In this document: positions 30,800-44,856 of the stretch, piece by piece
How positions within the stretch are numbered: position 1 is the first letter of the stretch
Layout: every line of letters starts with the position of its first letter
Assembly: GCF_014395425.1 (NCBI RefSeq)
Contig: NZ_CP060711.1
Span: 1,922,001-1,986,000, forward strand
Length of the DNA: 64,000 bases
Origin: Thermomonas brevis
GTDB taxonomy: Bacteria > Pseudomonadota > Gammaproteobacteria > Xanthomonadales > Xanthomonadaceae
Direction: 5' to 3'
Notes under the pieces: model-generated
Databases searched by the model: none
What the model saw: only the letters and a program-made list of their open reading frames with translations
Told to the model about the DNA's origin: nothing
Program-made: the position numbers and the translations under genes

Positions 30800-31240
30800 T
30801 CAGGGCCGGAGCAGGAACGTGGCCGGGCCGTCGTTGACCAGGCTGACCACCATATGGGCACCGAAACGCCCGGTTTCCACCCCCGGCGGATGCAGTGCGC
30901 GGCAGATCGCGACCAGCCGGTCGAAGCCGCGTTCAGCTTCAACGGGCGGGGCGGCGGTGGTGAAGCTGGGGCGCATGCCGCTGCGGGTGTCGGCGGCCAG
31001 GGTGAACTGGCTGACCAACAGCAGGCCGCCGCCGATATCCGACAAAGAGCGGTTCATCTTGCCGGCATCGTCGCCGAAAATGCGGTAACCGAGCAGGCGT
31101 TGCGCCAGCCGCCGGAACTGCGGCTCGCCATCGCCGGGCTCCACCGCCACCAATGCAAGCAGGCCGGGGCCGATGGCGCCGACCACGGCGTCGTCGACGG
31201 TCACCTTGGCTTCGGTCACGCGCTGGATCAGGGCGAGCAT
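30800..31240 (-). CDS. dtd: D-aminoacyl-tRNA deacylase
   Basis: A 146-residue cytosolic proofreading enzyme that hydrolyses D-amino acids (and glycine on tRNA-Ala) from tRNA. The conserved active-site motifs SQFTL (about 77-81) and the NDGPATF C-terminal motif, which replaces NxGPVT, are present. The length and N-terminus ([13 protein letters not shown]) match the family exactly. It lies upstream of rpoD in the same direction with a 101-bp gap. Confidence 0.96.
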   Translation of the reverse strand: MLALIQRVTEAKVTVDDAVVGAIGPGLLALVAVEPGDGEPQFRRLAQRLLGYRIFGDDAGKMNRSLSDIGGGLLLVSQFTLAADTRSGMRPSFTTAAPPVEAERGFDRLVAICRALHPPGVETGRFGAHMVVSLVNDGPATFLLRP

Positions 31241-31267
31241 GGCGGCATTGTAGGAGGCGGAGCCGGC

Positions 31268-31600
31268 CTACCGCGGCGGCGCGGCCAGTTCCCGGGCATC
31301 GAGGTGGCCGTCGCGGTTGGCGTCCTGCTTGCGGAAGCGTTCGGCGAGCTGCGCCCGGTGCGCGTCGCGGGTGATGGGCTTGCCTTTGCCGCCCGGCTGC
31401 TCGGCGGGAGACAGCACGCCGTCGCGGTCGCGGTCCATGCGGTCGAAGGCGTAGCCCATCCAGTCGAGGTATTCGGGCAGCGACACCTTGCCGTCGCCGT
31501 CCGCATCCATCCGCGAAAGATAGTCGTCGGTGCGCTGCACCTGCGCATGCGCCGCCGCCGGCAAGGCCAGCGACAGCGCGAGGGCGGCGGCGAACCTCAT
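31268..31600 (-). CDS. Exported EF-hand calcium-binding protein
   Basis: A 110-residue protein with a signal peptide (residues 1-21, ending AHAQ) and three EF-hand loops: DADGDGKVSLPE, DRDRDGVLSPAE and DANRDGHLDARE. All three keep the Asp at positions 1 and 3 and the Glu at 12. Periplasmic calcium binding is predicted; a buffering or sensor role is inferred. The longer open frame is antisense noise; the ATG at 31600 opens on the signal peptide. It lies 31 bp downstream of the desaturase gene in the same direction. Confidence 0.88.
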   Translation of the reverse strand: MRFAAALALSLALPAAAHAQVQRTDDYLSRMDADGDGKVSLPEYLDWMGYAFDRMDRDRDGVLSPAEQPGGKGKPITRDAHRAQLAERFRKQDANRDGHLDARELAAPPR

Positions 31601-31631
31601 GCGCGGAGCGGGGCCTTGCGGCCCCTTCGGA

Positions 31632-32834
31632 TCAGGCCTGCACCAGCGCGTAGCCGCGCAGGCGGGCCGCGTAGTCCTGCAGCGCGCGCACGCCGCTGGC
31701 CTCGGCCTCGGCGCACCAGGCCTGCAGGCGGCGCAGGCGTTCGGCGGCGTCGTGGCTGCGGCTTTCCAGCACGTCGGCGAGGCGCTTGCGGTGCTCGACC
31801 AGCGCCTGGATGCGTGGGCGCGCATCGATCCACGCCTGCAGCTGCGCGCGCGCGTCGGGCTTGAGCCAGCGGCCGTCGTCGACCATGCCCTTGCGCAGCT
31901 TGCGCGGCAGCAGCGCGCGCAGCTTCGCGCCCGCGGCGGCGGCTTCTTCCTTCAGCGCCGGCTTCAGCACGTTGCGCTGGTAATCGGTCATCGCCTGGAA
32001 GCGGTGCGCCAGCAGCGCCTTCAGCGTTTCGGCGTCCGGCATCGCGATGTTGGGGCGCAGGTCCAGCGAGGGCGCGACGCGCAGCACCTTCGCCAGGTGC
32101 AGCTTCTCCAGCAGCCTGATCGCCGCCCAGCCGATGTCGAACTCGAAGCGGCGCAGCGCGAACTTGGCCGAGGACGGGAACGCGTGGTGGTTGTTGTGCA
32201 GTTCCTCGCCGCCCACCCACACCGCCCACGGGGTCAGGTTGGTGGCGGTGTCGGTAGTCTCGAAGTTGCGGTAGCCCCACCAGTGGCCGAGGCCGTTGAT
32301 GACGCCGGCCGCCCAGAACGGAATCCACGCCATCTGGATCGCCCACACGGCCACGCCCTTGGCGCCGAACAGCACGAAGCTCAGGACCAGCAGCAGGACC
32401 ACGCCGGCGTTGGCGAAGCGGGTGTAGAGGCGGCGCTCGATCCAGTCGTCCGGGCAGCCCTTGCCGTACTGCTCGATATCGGCGCGCGCCAGCCGCGCTT
32501 CGCGGTACATGTCGGCGCCCTTCCACAGCACGTTGCCGATGCCCTTGTGCATGGGGCTGTGCGGGTCGTCCTCGGTCTCGCACTTGGCGTGGTGCTTGCG
32601 GTGGATCGCCGCCCACTCCTTCGTGATCATCGACGTCGTCAGCCACGACCAGAAGCGGAAGAAATGCGCGACGGCCGGATGGAAATCCACGCCGCGATGC
32701 GCCTGGCTGCGATGCAGGTACAGGGTGACGGTGAAGATGGTGATCTGGGTGACGACCAGCAGGTACAGCAGCATTTCCCACCAGCCGAACTGGAGCAGGC
32801 CGCCGGCAAGGAAATCAAGGAAGGACGCGGGCAT
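31632..32834 (-). CDS. Acyl-CoA/acyl-lipid delta-9 fatty acid desaturase
   Basis: A 400-residue di-iron membrane desaturase. Histidine boxes are HRSQAH (about 42-47), HRKHH (about 79-83) and HNNHH (about 215-219), and two pairs of membrane helices are present (about 17-38 and 150-190). The C-terminal third (about 260-400) is a long helical extension rich in Ala, Arg and Lys that typical bacterial stearoyl-CoA desaturases have in shorter form. It inserts a cis double bond in saturated acyl chains, setting membrane fluidity. The start at 32834 follows the TM-rich family N-terminus. Divergent from mutM. Confidence 0.9.
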   Translation of the reverse strand: MPASFLDFLAGGLLQFGWWEMLLYLLVVTQITIFTVTLYLHRSQAHRGVDFHPAVAHFFRFWSWLTTSMITKEWAAIHRKHHAKCETEDDPHSPMHKGIGNVLWKGADMYREARLARADIEQYGKGCPDDWIERRLYTRFANAGVVLLLVLSFVLFGAKGVAVWAIQMAWIPFWAAGVINGLGHWWGYRNFETTDTATNLTPWAVWVGGEELHNNHHAFPSSAKFALRRFEFDIGWAAIRLLEKLHLAKVLRVAPSLDLRPNIAMPDAETLKALLAHRFQAMTDYQRNVLKPALKEEAAAAGAKLRALLPRKLRKGMVDDGRWLKPDARAQLQAWIDARPRIQALVEHRKRLADVLESRSHDAAERLRRLQAWCAEAEASGVRALQDYAARLRGYALVQA

Positions 32835-32913
32835 CGGGTGACTCGTGGGGGAAGGTGCGGCGTCATCATGCCACGGCATGGCTGTACGCCAGCCGGCGCG
32901 GCATCATGCGCGC

Positions 32914-33726
32914 ATGCCCGAATTGCCCGAAGTCGAAACCACCCGCCGCGGCCTGCTGCCGCACGTCGAGGGCCGCCGCGTGGAGCGCGTGCTGCTGCGC
33001 CGGCCCGACCTGCGCTGGCCGATCCCGCGCGAGGTGGAGGACCTGCTGCCGGAGCGGCGCATCGACGCGATCCGCCGGCGCGCCAAATACCTGCTGCTGG
33101 ACACCGACGCCGGCAGCGCGCTGCTGCACCTCGGCATGTCCGGCAGCCTGCGCGTGCTGCCGGAGGACACGCCGGTGCGGGCGCACGACCACGTGGACAT
33201 CGCGCTCGACAACGACCGCGTGCTGCGCTTCAACGATCCGCGCCGGTTCGGCTGCCTGCTGTGGCAGATGCCGGGCGAGACGCATCCGCTGCTGGCCGGG
33301 CTCGGGCCGGAGCCGCTGTCCGATGCGTTCGATGGGGATTACCTGTTCGACCTGAGCCGCGGCCGCAAGGCGCCGGTCAAGACCTTCCTGATGGACCAGT
33401 CGGTGGTGGTGGGCGTGGGCAACATCTACGCCGCCGAGGCGCTGTTCATGGCCGGGCTCTCGCCGCTGCGCGCGGCGGGCAAGGTGTCGCGCGAGCGCTA
33501 CGCGGCGCTGGCGGAGGCGGTGAAGTCGATCCTCGCGCACGCCATCGCGCGCGGCGGCACCACCCTGCGCGACTTCATCAGCCCGGACGGCGCGCCCGGC
33601 TATTTCGAACAGGAGCTGCTGGCCTACGGACGCGGCGGCGAACCTTGCCCGCGCTGCGGACGCGCGATGAAGCAGGCCAGCATCGGCCAGCGCGCGACGG
33701 TGTGGTGCGGGCATTGCCAGCGGTGA
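32914..33726 (+). CDS. mutM: Formamidopyrimidine-DNA glycosylase
   Basis: A 270-residue base-excision repair enzyme removing 8-oxoguanine and formamidopyrimidines. It has the catalytic N-terminal Pro2-Glu3 (MPELPEVETTRRGL), the conserved Lys in the RRRAKYLLL strand, the H2TH region VVGVGNIYAAEALF and a C-terminal zinc finger CPRCGRAM...VWCGHCQR with all four Cys. The ATG at 32914 is required because the catalytic Pro must follow Met1 directly. Followed by a large palindrome, probably its terminator. Confidence 0.97.
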   Translation: MPELPEVETTRRGLLPHVEGRRVERVLLRRPDLRWPIPREVEDLLPERRIDAIRRRAKYLLLDTDAGSALLHLGMSGSLRVLPEDTPVRAHDHVDIALDNDRVLRFNDPRRFGCLLWQMPGETHPLLAGLGPEPLSDAFDGDYLFDLSRGRKAPVKTFLMDQSVVVGVGNIYAAEALFMAGLSPLRAAGKVSRERYAALAEAVKSILAHAIARGGTTLRDFISPDGAPGYFEQELLAYGRGGEPCPRCGRAMKQASIGQRATVWCGHCQR

Positions 33727-33739
33727 AAGGGCGAGGAGT

Positions 33740-33807
33740 GAGTGGAGAGGAGTGAGGAACGAGAGGAAGCCATTCGGCTCTTGCTCACTCCTCGCTCCTC
33801 TCCACTC
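33740..33807. repeat. 19-bp-arm palindrome of the GAGTGAG type (copy 1)
   Basis: The arms 33740-33758 and 33789-33807 pair over 19 bp with a single G-T pair and a 30-nt loop. The left arm is almost all purine. It lies after mutM and before the ECF sigma gene. A related purine/pyrimidine palindrome occurs at 44794-44832. It could serve as transcription terminator or be a mobile REP-like element. Confidence 0.6.
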
Positions 33808-33860
33808 GCTTCCCGCATTCGCTATAGTCCGGCCTTCCCCCGAGCCGCCCGTTGGTCGCG

Positions 33861-34442
33861 ATGCCCCTTGATGGCGACATCACCGTCCTGCTGGACGCCG
33901 CGCGCGATGGCGATCGCGGCGCGCTCGACCGCGTGCTCTCCGCGCTGTACCAGGAACTGCACGGGATGGCGCGCCGGCAGCTGGCCGGGCAGCAGCACGG
34001 GCACACGCTCGACGCCACCGCGCTGGTGCACGAGGCGTACCTCAAGCTGGTCGGGCGCGGCAACGGCAGCGCGCAGTTCGACGACCGCGCGCATTTCTTC
34101 GCCTACGCGGCGTCGGCGATGCGTTCGGTGATCGTGGACTACGCGCGCCAGCGGCTGGCGCAGAAGCGCGGCGGCGACCTGCACCGGGTCACCGAGCTGC
34201 CGGAGAACATCGAGGGCGGGCTCAGCCTCGACGAGGACATGCTGGGGCTGGACACCGCGTTGAACCGGCTCACCGCCGTCGATCCGCGCCTGACCCAGGT
34301 GGTGGAGCTGCGCTATTTCGCCGGATTGTCGGAGCTGGAAATCGCGGCGCTGCTGCAGCGTTCCGAACGCAGCGTGCGCCGCGACTGGCAGAAGGCGCGG
34401 ATGTTCCTGCTGGCCTCGCTGAAGGAACCGGCGGACGGCTGA
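33861..34442 (+). CDS. ECF-type RNA polymerase sigma factor (TIGR02999-like)
   Basis: A 193-residue sigma factor. Region 2 is at about residues 20-95 (LVHEAYLKLVGRG and FFAYAASAMRSVIVDYARQR), and region 4 at about 135-185 has LSELEIAALLQRSERSVRRDW. This is the group usually encoded just before a membrane Ser/Thr kinase with TPR repeats, as is the case here (30-bp gap). Activity is therefore probably controlled by phosphorylation rather than an anti-sigma factor. ATG 33861 was preferred over a TTG three codons upstream. Confidence 0.9.
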   Translation: MPLDGDITVLLDAARDGDRGALDRVLSALYQELHGMARRQLAGQQHGHTLDATALVHEAYLKLVGRGNGSAQFDDRAHFFAYAASAMRSVIVDYARQRLAQKRGGDLHRVTELPENIEGGLSLDEDMLGLDTALNRLTAVDPRLTQVVELRYFAGLSELEIAALLQRSERSVRRDWQKARMFLLASLKEPADG

Positions 34443-34472
34443 CCGCGAGGTCGGGCGAACGCGGCGGCCCGC

Positions 34473-37277
<2,805 letters not shown>

Positions 37278-37284
37278 AAAAGGA

Positions 37285-37307
37285 AACGCCGGCACGGGGC
37301 CGGCGTT
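37285..37307. terminator. Bidirectional terminator between kinase and M13 peptidase genes
   Basis: The 9-bp stem AACGCCGGC/GCCGGCGTT with a 5-nt loop extends by GGA/TCC with one mismatch, and lies between two convergent stops (37277 and 37333). A runs on the left side and TTCC on the right make it usable from either side. Confidence 0.75.
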
Positions 37308-37332
37308 CCCTGGCGTCGCGGGCGAGCGCGGC

Positions 37333-39447
37333 TTACCAGATCTTCACCCGGTCCTCGGGCTTGAGGAACAGCTTCTGGCCTTCGGCCACCTTGAAGGTGT
37401 CGTACCACGCGTCGATGTTGCGCACGGTCAGCGCGCGCCACTGGCCGGGGGCGTGCTCGTTGCCGACCACTTGCGCGCGCAGCGCGGCGTCGCGCATCTT
37501 GCTGCGCCAGGCCTGGGCGAAGGCGAGGAAGAAGCGCTCGTCGCCGCTCAGGCCGTCGATCACCGGCGCGTCCTTGCCGCCCAGCGACTTGTGGTAGGCC
37601 ACGTAGGCGGCCTGCAGGCCGGACACGTCGGCGATGTTCTCGCCCAGCGTCTGCTTGCCGTTGATGTGCAGGCCCGGCAGCGCCTCGTAGCCGTCGTACT
37701 GCGCGGCCAGCCGGTCGGCGGCGGCCTTGAAGTGGGCGGCATCCTCCGGCGTCCACCAGTTGTGCAGGCGGCCCTGCGCGTCGAACTCGGCGCCCAGGTT
37801 GTCGAAGCCGTGGCTGATCTCGTGGCCGATCACCGCGCCGATCGCGCCGTAGTTGGCGGCCGCGTCGGCCTTGGGATCGAAGAACGGCGCTTCCAGGATC
37901 GCGGCGGGGAAGTTCATCGCGTTCTGCAGGGGCAGGTTCACCGCGTTGACCGTCTGCGGCGTCATCCACCATTCCTTGCGGTCCGGCGCCTTGCCGAGCT
38001 TGGCCAGCTGGTGGCGGTATTCGGCCTGGCCGGCGCGCAGCGCATTGCCCAGCGCGTCGTCGGCCTTCACTTCCAGCGAGGAATAGTCGCGCCAGCTGTC
38101 CGGATAGCCGACGCCGACCAGCATGGTTTCGGCCTTCTGCTTGGCCAGCTTCTTGGTTTCCGGCGTCATCCACTCCAGCTTGTCCACGCCGTCGCGGAAC
38201 GCGGCGAGGATGTTGTTCACCATCGCCTCGACCTGCGCCTTCGACGAGGCCGGGAAGTACTGCTTCACGTACAGCTGGCCGATGGCGTCGCCCAGCGCGC
38301 CGTCGGTGGCGGCCAGCGCGCGCTTCCAGCGGTTGCGCTGCTGGGTGGTGCCGGACAGCTGGGTGCCGTAGAAGCCGAAGCGCAGGTCGGCGTAGGCCTT
38401 GGGCAGCAGCGCGGCGCTGTGGTTGATCGCGTGGAAGCGCAGGTAGTCCTTCCAGGTCTGCAGCGGCTCGCTGGCGACCAGCGCGGACAGCTTCCTGATC
38501 GCATCCGGCTGCCAGGTCACCAGCGACGGCTGGCCGGACAGCTGCGCGGCGTCGAAGAACGCCGGCCAGTCGATGCCCGGCGCCTGCTTGCCGAAGTCGG
38601 CGATCGGCCACGGGTTGTTGGCCTTGTGGATGTCCTGGGTGTCCACCACGCTGGCCTGCGCCTTGGCGATCTTCATTTCGAGGTCGAAGACCGCCTGCGC
38701 CTTCTTGTCGGCGTCGGCGTCGCCGGCCTGCTTGAGCAGCGCGGCGATGTAGGCCTTGTAGGCGTCGCGGTTCTTCGCCATGTCCTTGTCGGCGGACAGG
38801 TAGTACTCGCGGTCGGGCATGCCCAGGCCGCCCTGCAGCAGGTAGCCGGTGTTTTTGTCCGGCGAGTCGAGGCCGGCGGCCACGAACAGGCCCAACAGGT
38901 TCTCGGTGTAGTAGTTGGTGGCGTTGACCGGATCGACGTCGGCGCGCAGCGCGCCGCCGAGGTAGGCCGACAGCGCCTTGCCGTCGCCGATGCCCGCTAC
39001 CGCGTCCAGCGTCGGCTGCAGCGGGGCCAGCCCGCGCGATTCGATGCCGGCCTCGTCCATGTAGGCGGCGTAGTAGTCGGCGATCTTGCGCTCGTTGCTG
39101 CCGGCGGCCGGGTTGTTCTTCTGCAGGCCCTGCACCAGGTCGGACAGGCGCTTCTCGGCGGTCTGGAACACGGTGTAGAACACGCCGGTGCTGGCGCGGT
39201 CGGCGGGGATCTCGGTGGTCTTCTGCCAGTTGCCGTTGGCGTAGGCGTAGAAGTCGTCGCCCGGCTGCACCGACTTGTCGATGCCGGCCAGGTCGATGCC
39301 GACGGTGGGCGCCGCCGCCGGGGCGGGCGCGGCGGCTTCGGCCTTCGGCGCGTCGCCGGCGGACGGCTTGCAGGCGGTCAGGGAGACGCCAATGGCGCAC
39401 AGCAGCGCCAGAGCGAGCGGGGTGCGGCGAACGGAAGCGGTGTTCAT
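37333..39447 (-). CDS. M13 family zinc endopeptidase, lipoprotein (PepO/neprilysin-like)
   Basis: A 704-residue metallopeptidase. An N-terminal lipobox LTAC (about residues 22-25) predicts lipid anchoring, followed by a low-complexity Ala/Pro linker. The zinc site is complete: HEISH in IGAVIGHEISHGFD (about 530), the third ligand Glu in GENIADVSG, and the C-terminal FKPED/EDRVKIW typical of the family. It degrades oligopeptides in the periplasm or at the surface. Convergent with the kinase gene. Nothing appears missing. Confidence 0.94.
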   Translation of the reverse strand: MNTASVRRTPLALALLCAIGVSLTACKPSAGDAPKAEAAAPAPAAAPTVGIDLAGIDKSVQPGDDFYAYANGNWQKTTEIPADRASTGVFYTVFQTAEKRLSDLVQGLQKNNPAAGSNERKIADYYAAYMDEAGIESRGLAPLQPTLDAVAGIGDGKALSAYLGGALRADVDPVNATNYYTENLLGLFVAAGLDSPDKNTGYLLQGGLGMPDREYYLSADKDMAKNRDAYKAYIAALLKQAGDADADKKAQAVFDLEMKIAKAQASVVDTQDIHKANNPWPIADFGKQAPGIDWPAFFDAAQLSGQPSLVTWQPDAIRKLSALVASEPLQTWKDYLRFHAINHSAALLPKAYADLRFGFYGTQLSGTTQQRNRWKRALAATDGALGDAIGQLYVKQYFPASSKAQVEAMVNNILAAFRDGVDKLEWMTPETKKLAKQKAETMLVGVGYPDSWRDYSSLEVKADDALGNALRAGQAEYRHQLAKLGKAPDRKEWWMTPQTVNAVNLPLQNAMNFPAAILEAPFFDPKADAAANYGAIGAVIGHEISHGFDNLGAEFDAQGRLHNWWTPEDAAHFKAAADRLAAQYDGYEALPGLHINGKQTLGENIADVSGLQAAYVAYHKSLGGKDAPVIDGLSGDERFFLAFAQAWRSKMRDAALRAQVVGNEHAPGQWRALTVRNIDAWYDTFKVAEGQKLFLKPEDRVKIW

Positions 39448-39535
39448 GCGGAGTCGGTCCGGTGGAAAGGCCGGCCTATCCTGCGCCGATCGGCGCCCGC
39501 GGCAAGTGCAGGAAGTCAGACCGCCGGACAGACGA

Positions 39536-39556
39536 ACGCCGGCGCATGGCCGGCGT
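39536..39556 (-). terminator. Terminator hairpin after the MFS symporter gene
   Basis: A perfect 8-bp stem ACGCCGGC/GCCGGCGT with a 5-nt loop lies 28 bp beyond the MFS stop. It is followed on the minus strand by TCGTCTGTCC, a weak T-rich stretch. Confidence 0.6.
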
Positions 39557-39583
39557 CCGCTGCATCCGCGTGGGGGCGGGGCG

Positions 39584-41248
39584 TTACTGGGTGATGTCCA
39601 CGTCCTTGGTCTCGCGCAGGAACAGCGAGCCGATCACGAAGGTCATCAGCGCGATCACGATCGGGTACCACAGGCCGTAGTAGATGTTGCCGGTGGCGGC
39701 GACCAGGGCGAAGGCGATGGTCGGCAGGAAGCCGCCGAACCAGCCGTTGCCGATGTGGTAAGGCAGCGACATCGAGGTGTAGCGGATGCGGGTGGGAAAC
39801 AGCTCCACCAGCCACGCCGCGATCGGCCCGTAGACCATCGTCACGTAGATCACCAGCACGGTCAGGATCAGCACCACCATCGGTTTGTCCACGCGCGCCG
39901 GATCGGCCTTCTCCGGATAGCCGGCACCGGTCAGCGCCGCCTTCAGTTCGCCGCCGAACGCGTCCGCCCTGGCCTTGGCTTCGTCCTTGCCCAGGCCCGC
40001 GCCTTCGTAGCCGTCCACCGCCGTCGCGCCGACGGTGACCCGCGCCACGCTGCCGGCCGGCGCGGCTTCCACGGCGTAGGGCACGCCCGCCTTGGCCAGC
40101 GCGGTGGTGGCGATGTCGCAGGAGCTGGTGAACTTCTTCTTGCCGACCGGATCGAACTGGAACGAGCAGGTGGCCGGGTCCGCGTGCACCACGGTGGGGC
40201 TGGTGGCGGCGGCTTCCTCGATGGCCGGGTTGGCGTAGTGGGTCAGCGCCCTGAACAGCGGGAAGTAGGTCAGCGCGGCGATCAGGCAGCCGGCCATGAC
40301 GATCCTCTTGCGGCCGATCCGGTCCGACAGCCAGCCGAAGAACAGGAAGAACGGCGTGCCCAGCGCCAGCGCGGCGGCGATCATCAGCCAGGTGGTGGTG
40401 TTGTCCACCTTCAGCGTCTGCGACAGGAAGTACATCGCGTAGAACTGGCCGGCGTACCAGACCACGGCTTGGCCGGCGGTGGCGCCGAGCAGGGCCAGCA
40501 GCACGATCTTGCCGTTCTTCGAGAAGAAGCTCTCGGTGATCGGCGCCTTCGAGGTCTTGCCCTCGGCCTTCATCTGCTGGAACAGCGGCGACTCGTGCAG
40601 CTGCATGCGGATCCACACCGACACGCCCAGCAGCACGATGGAGAGCAGGAACGGCACCCGCCAGCCCCAGTCGTCGAACGCCTCCTTGCCCAGCATCGTC
40701 TGGCAGCCCAGGATCACCAGCAGCGACAGGAACAGGCCCACCGTGGCGGTGGTCTGGATGAAGCTGGTGTACAGGCCGCGCTTGCCGTGCGGCGCGTGCT
40801 CGGCCACGTAGGTGGCGGCGCCGCCGTACTCGCCGCCCAGCGCCAGGCCTTGCAGCAGCCGCAGCGCGATCAGGATCGCCGGCGCGGCGAAGCCGATGCT
40901 GGCGTAGCTGGGCAGCAGGCCCACGCAGAACGTGGACAGGCCCATGATCACGATGGTGACCAGGAAGGTGTACTTGCGCCCGATCATATCGCCGAGCCGG
41001 CCGAACACGATCGCGCCGAACGGCCGCACCGCGAAGCCGGCGGCGAACGCCAGCAGCGCGAAGATCAATGCGCTGGTGTCGTTGAGGCCGCTGAAGTACT
41101 GCTTGGCGATGATCGCGGCGAGCGAGCCGTAGAGGTAGAAGTCGTACCACTCGAACACGGTGCCGAGGCTGGAGGCGAAGATGACCTTCTTGTGGCCCTG
41201 GGTGAGCGCGCTGGCGTGGGCCGCGCCGGTGGCGGAAATGCTGGACAT
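39584..41248 (-). CDS. MFS transporter, metabolite:H+ symporter family
   Basis: A 554-residue inner-membrane symporter with twelve predicted helices. The MHS signature is seen in FEWYDFYLYGSLA (about 31-43), the RPFGAIVFGRLGDMIGRK loop (about 78-95) and LSDRIGRKR after helix 8. Most members (ProP, ShiA, KgtP) are 430-450 residues; this one has an extra soluble insertion of roughly 100 residues around positions 335-440 with two Cys. RBS GGGAG lies upstream. The gene is 11 bp after the DcaP-like porin, suggesting that the pair takes up the same organic acid across both membranes. Confidence 0.9.
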   Translation of the reverse strand: MSSISATGAAHASALTQGHKKVIFASSLGTVFEWYDFYLYGSLAAIIAKQYFSGLNDTSALIFALLAFAAGFAVRPFGAIVFGRLGDMIGRKYTFLVTIVIMGLSTFCVGLLPSYASIGFAAPAILIALRLLQGLALGGEYGGAATYVAEHAPHGKRGLYTSFIQTTATVGLFLSLLVILGCQTMLGKEAFDDWGWRVPFLLSIVLLGVSVWIRMQLHESPLFQQMKAEGKTSKAPITESFFSKNGKIVLLALLGATAGQAVVWYAGQFYAMYFLSQTLKVDNTTTWLMIAAALALGTPFFLFFGWLSDRIGRKRIVMAGCLIAALTYFPLFRALTHYANPAIEEAAATSPTVVHADPATCSFQFDPVGKKKFTSSCDIATTALAKAGVPYAVEAAPAGSVARVTVGATAVDGYEGAGLGKDEAKARADAFGGELKAALTGAGYPEKADPARVDKPMVVLILTVLVIYVTMVYGPIAAWLVELFPTRIRYTSMSLPYHIGNGWFGGFLPTIAFALVAATGNIYYGLWYPIVIALMTFVIGSLFLRETKDVDITQ

Positions 41249-41259
41249 GCGGTTCTCCC

Positions 41260-42639
41260 TCAGAAGCTGTACTTGATAGTGGCGTGCAGCCGGCGCAGAT
41301 CGCCGTCGGCGCCGCTTTCGAGTTCGCGGTTGCCCCAGATCAGTTCGGCGCCCACGTCGAGCTTCGGGAACGGCGAATAGATCAGGTTGGCGTGGATCGA
41401 CTGCGCGGATTTCGTGACCCCGAAGCCGGTCCAGCCGGTTTCGTTGTCGAGCTGCGCGCGCGAGAGCATCAGGCTGCCGCGCAGCTTCGGATCGAACACG
41501 TGCCGCCAGGCCACGAAGCCGGCCAGCACGCCGGTCGATTCGATGTCGCCGCCGGCCGCGTCCAGCGTGCCGTCCGGGCCCAGCGCGAAGCCGACGTAGC
41601 GGCCGATGCCGGTGCCGCCGGTGAGCATGTAGCGGAGGTCGTCGCTGGCGCCGAGGTTGACCTTGCCGGACACGCTCAGGCCGTAGCCGTTGCCGCTGGC
41701 GTGCGAGGTCGCGGTGTCCATGCGCAGCTGGCGGGCGATGCCGGCGACGCTGAAGTGGCCCCAGCTGCCCTTGCTGGTCCAGCGCGCGGTGATATCCGGC
41801 AGATTGCCGTCGTCGCTGGTGGTGCGCGCGGTGCCGCGATACGCCGACACCACCGTCTGCGGATTCTCCAGCGACACCGCCCACGGCCCGCTGCTGTAGC
41901 GCAGCTGGGTCTGGCGCACGAACACCGTGCCCTCGGTCGGGCCGACGAAATCCACCGCGTCCGGCAGCGCCGCCACGTCCTGGAAGTTCGACCAGGTCTG
42001 GCCGGCCAGCCACTTGTCCCAGCTCACGTAGGCCTGGCGCAACGTCACGCCGTGGGTGTTGGTGGAGGCCTGGTTGCCGAGGTTGCCCATGCCGCCGCCG
42101 AACAGGTCGAACTCCAGGTAGGCGCGCGCCTTGTGGCCCTGCACCTCGCCGTCGCTGGCGAACCAGAAGCGCGAGAACTGCGCGTGGGTGTCGAGGTCGG
42201 TGCGCGATTCGTCCGCGCCGCCCACCGGGATCGCGCTGGGCAGGTAGAACATGCGGCCGGCGCTGCCGTCGGCGATCTCGCCGGCGTTGGTGCTGGTCGC
42301 CATCGCATCGACCTTGATGAAGCCGCCGAAGCTGAAGCGCGTGTCCGGATTGCCCGCTGTGAGGATCGGCGTCGACTGGAGCTTCGGCTTGCCGTCGGCC
42401 TGCGCCACCTGCACCGCGTCGAGCTTCGCCTGCGCCTGTTCGATCGAACCCTGCTGCTGCGCCAGCGCGTCCTGCTGCCGCTGCTGTGCGCCCAGCAGCG
42501 CCTGCACCTGCGCTTCGAGCTGGACGATGCGGGCTTCCAGCTCTTTCTCTTTCGCGGTCTGCGCGAAGGCCATGCCGGGCAGCAGCAGCGCCGCCACGAT
42601 CGCAAGCGCCAGCGGCCTGCGGAGATTGCGTGCGTCCAT
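41260..42639 (-). CDS. DcaP-like trimeric outer-membrane porin
   Basis: A 459-residue porin. A signal peptide (1-26, ending AFAQ) is followed by an N-terminal coiled coil of about 50 residues ([19 protein letters not shown]) and a 16-strand-type barrel ending in aromatic IKYSF. DcaP-type porins import dicarboxylates and related acids. GGAGGGGAACG precedes the ATG at 42639. The gene is upstream of the MFS symporter and divergent from acs; the shared promoter gap contains a perfect dyad, so carbon-source control is likely. Confidence 0.88.
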   Translation of the reverse strand: MDARNLRRPLALAIVAALLLPGMAFAQTAKEKELEARIVQLEAQVQALLGAQQRQQDALAQQQGSIEQAQAKLDAVQVAQADGKPKLQSTPILTAGNPDTRFSFGGFIKVDAMATSTNAGEIADGSAGRMFYLPSAIPVGGADESRTDLDTHAQFSRFWFASDGEVQGHKARAYLEFDLFGGGMGNLGNQASTNTHGVTLRQAYVSWDKWLAGQTWSNFQDVAALPDAVDFVGPTEGTVFVRQTQLRYSSGPWAVSLENPQTVVSAYRGTARTTSDDGNLPDITARWTSKGSWGHFSVAGIARQLRMDTATSHASGNGYGLSVSGKVNLGASDDLRYMLTGGTGIGRYVGFALGPDGTLDAAGGDIESTGVLAGFVAWRHVFDPKLRGSLMLSRAQLDNETGWTGFGVTKSAQSIHANLIYSPFPKLDVGAELIWGNRELESGADGDLRRLHATIKYSF

Positions 42640-42707
42640 CGTTCCCCTCCCAGAGATCAGTGCACCGGCCGAGCGTGCGGCGGCCGGCGGCGCGCGCCTA
42701 TTCGCCA

Positions 42708-42737
42708 TTGGTCGAAGTTGGCGCCGCATTCGACCAA
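42708..42737. promoter_or_regulatory. Perfect inverted repeat in the dcaP-like/acs divergent promoter
   Basis: TTGGTCGAA and TTCGACCAA (42708-42716, 42729-42737) are exact inverted copies with a 12-nt spacer, in the 187-bp gap between the porin gene (start 42639) and acs (start 42827). This is a good operator candidate for a dimeric regulator. The nearby CrbR-like regulator and the Crp-like regulator are both possible binders. Confidence 0.6.
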
Positions 42738-42826
42738 GGTCTAAGCCGCTTGCTGCGTCGCAACAGCGCGGATGCGGCACACTTGGAACGGGCGGTGCGG
42801 CCGCGACGAACCAGGGAGAAAACAAG

Positions 42827-44770
<1,944 letters not shown>

Positions 44771-44793
44771 AGAGCGAGAAGCGAGTGGAGAAA

Positions 44794-44832
44794 AGTGAGA
44801 AGTGAGCGAGAGCATTTTCCTCACTTCTCACT
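44794..44832. repeat. Palindrome of the GAGTGAG type (copy 2)
   Basis: Perfect 13-bp arms AGTGAGAAGTGAG and CTCACTTCTCACT surround a 13-nt loop; imperfect pairing extends outward to about 44770-44850. It lies between acs and the LuxR-type regulator gene and shares the CGAGTGGAGA/AGTGAG composition with 33740-33807. It is probably a terminator for acs or a scattered repeat. Confidence 0.6.
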
Positions 44833-44856
44833 CCTCCTCGCTCACTTCTGGCCTTT

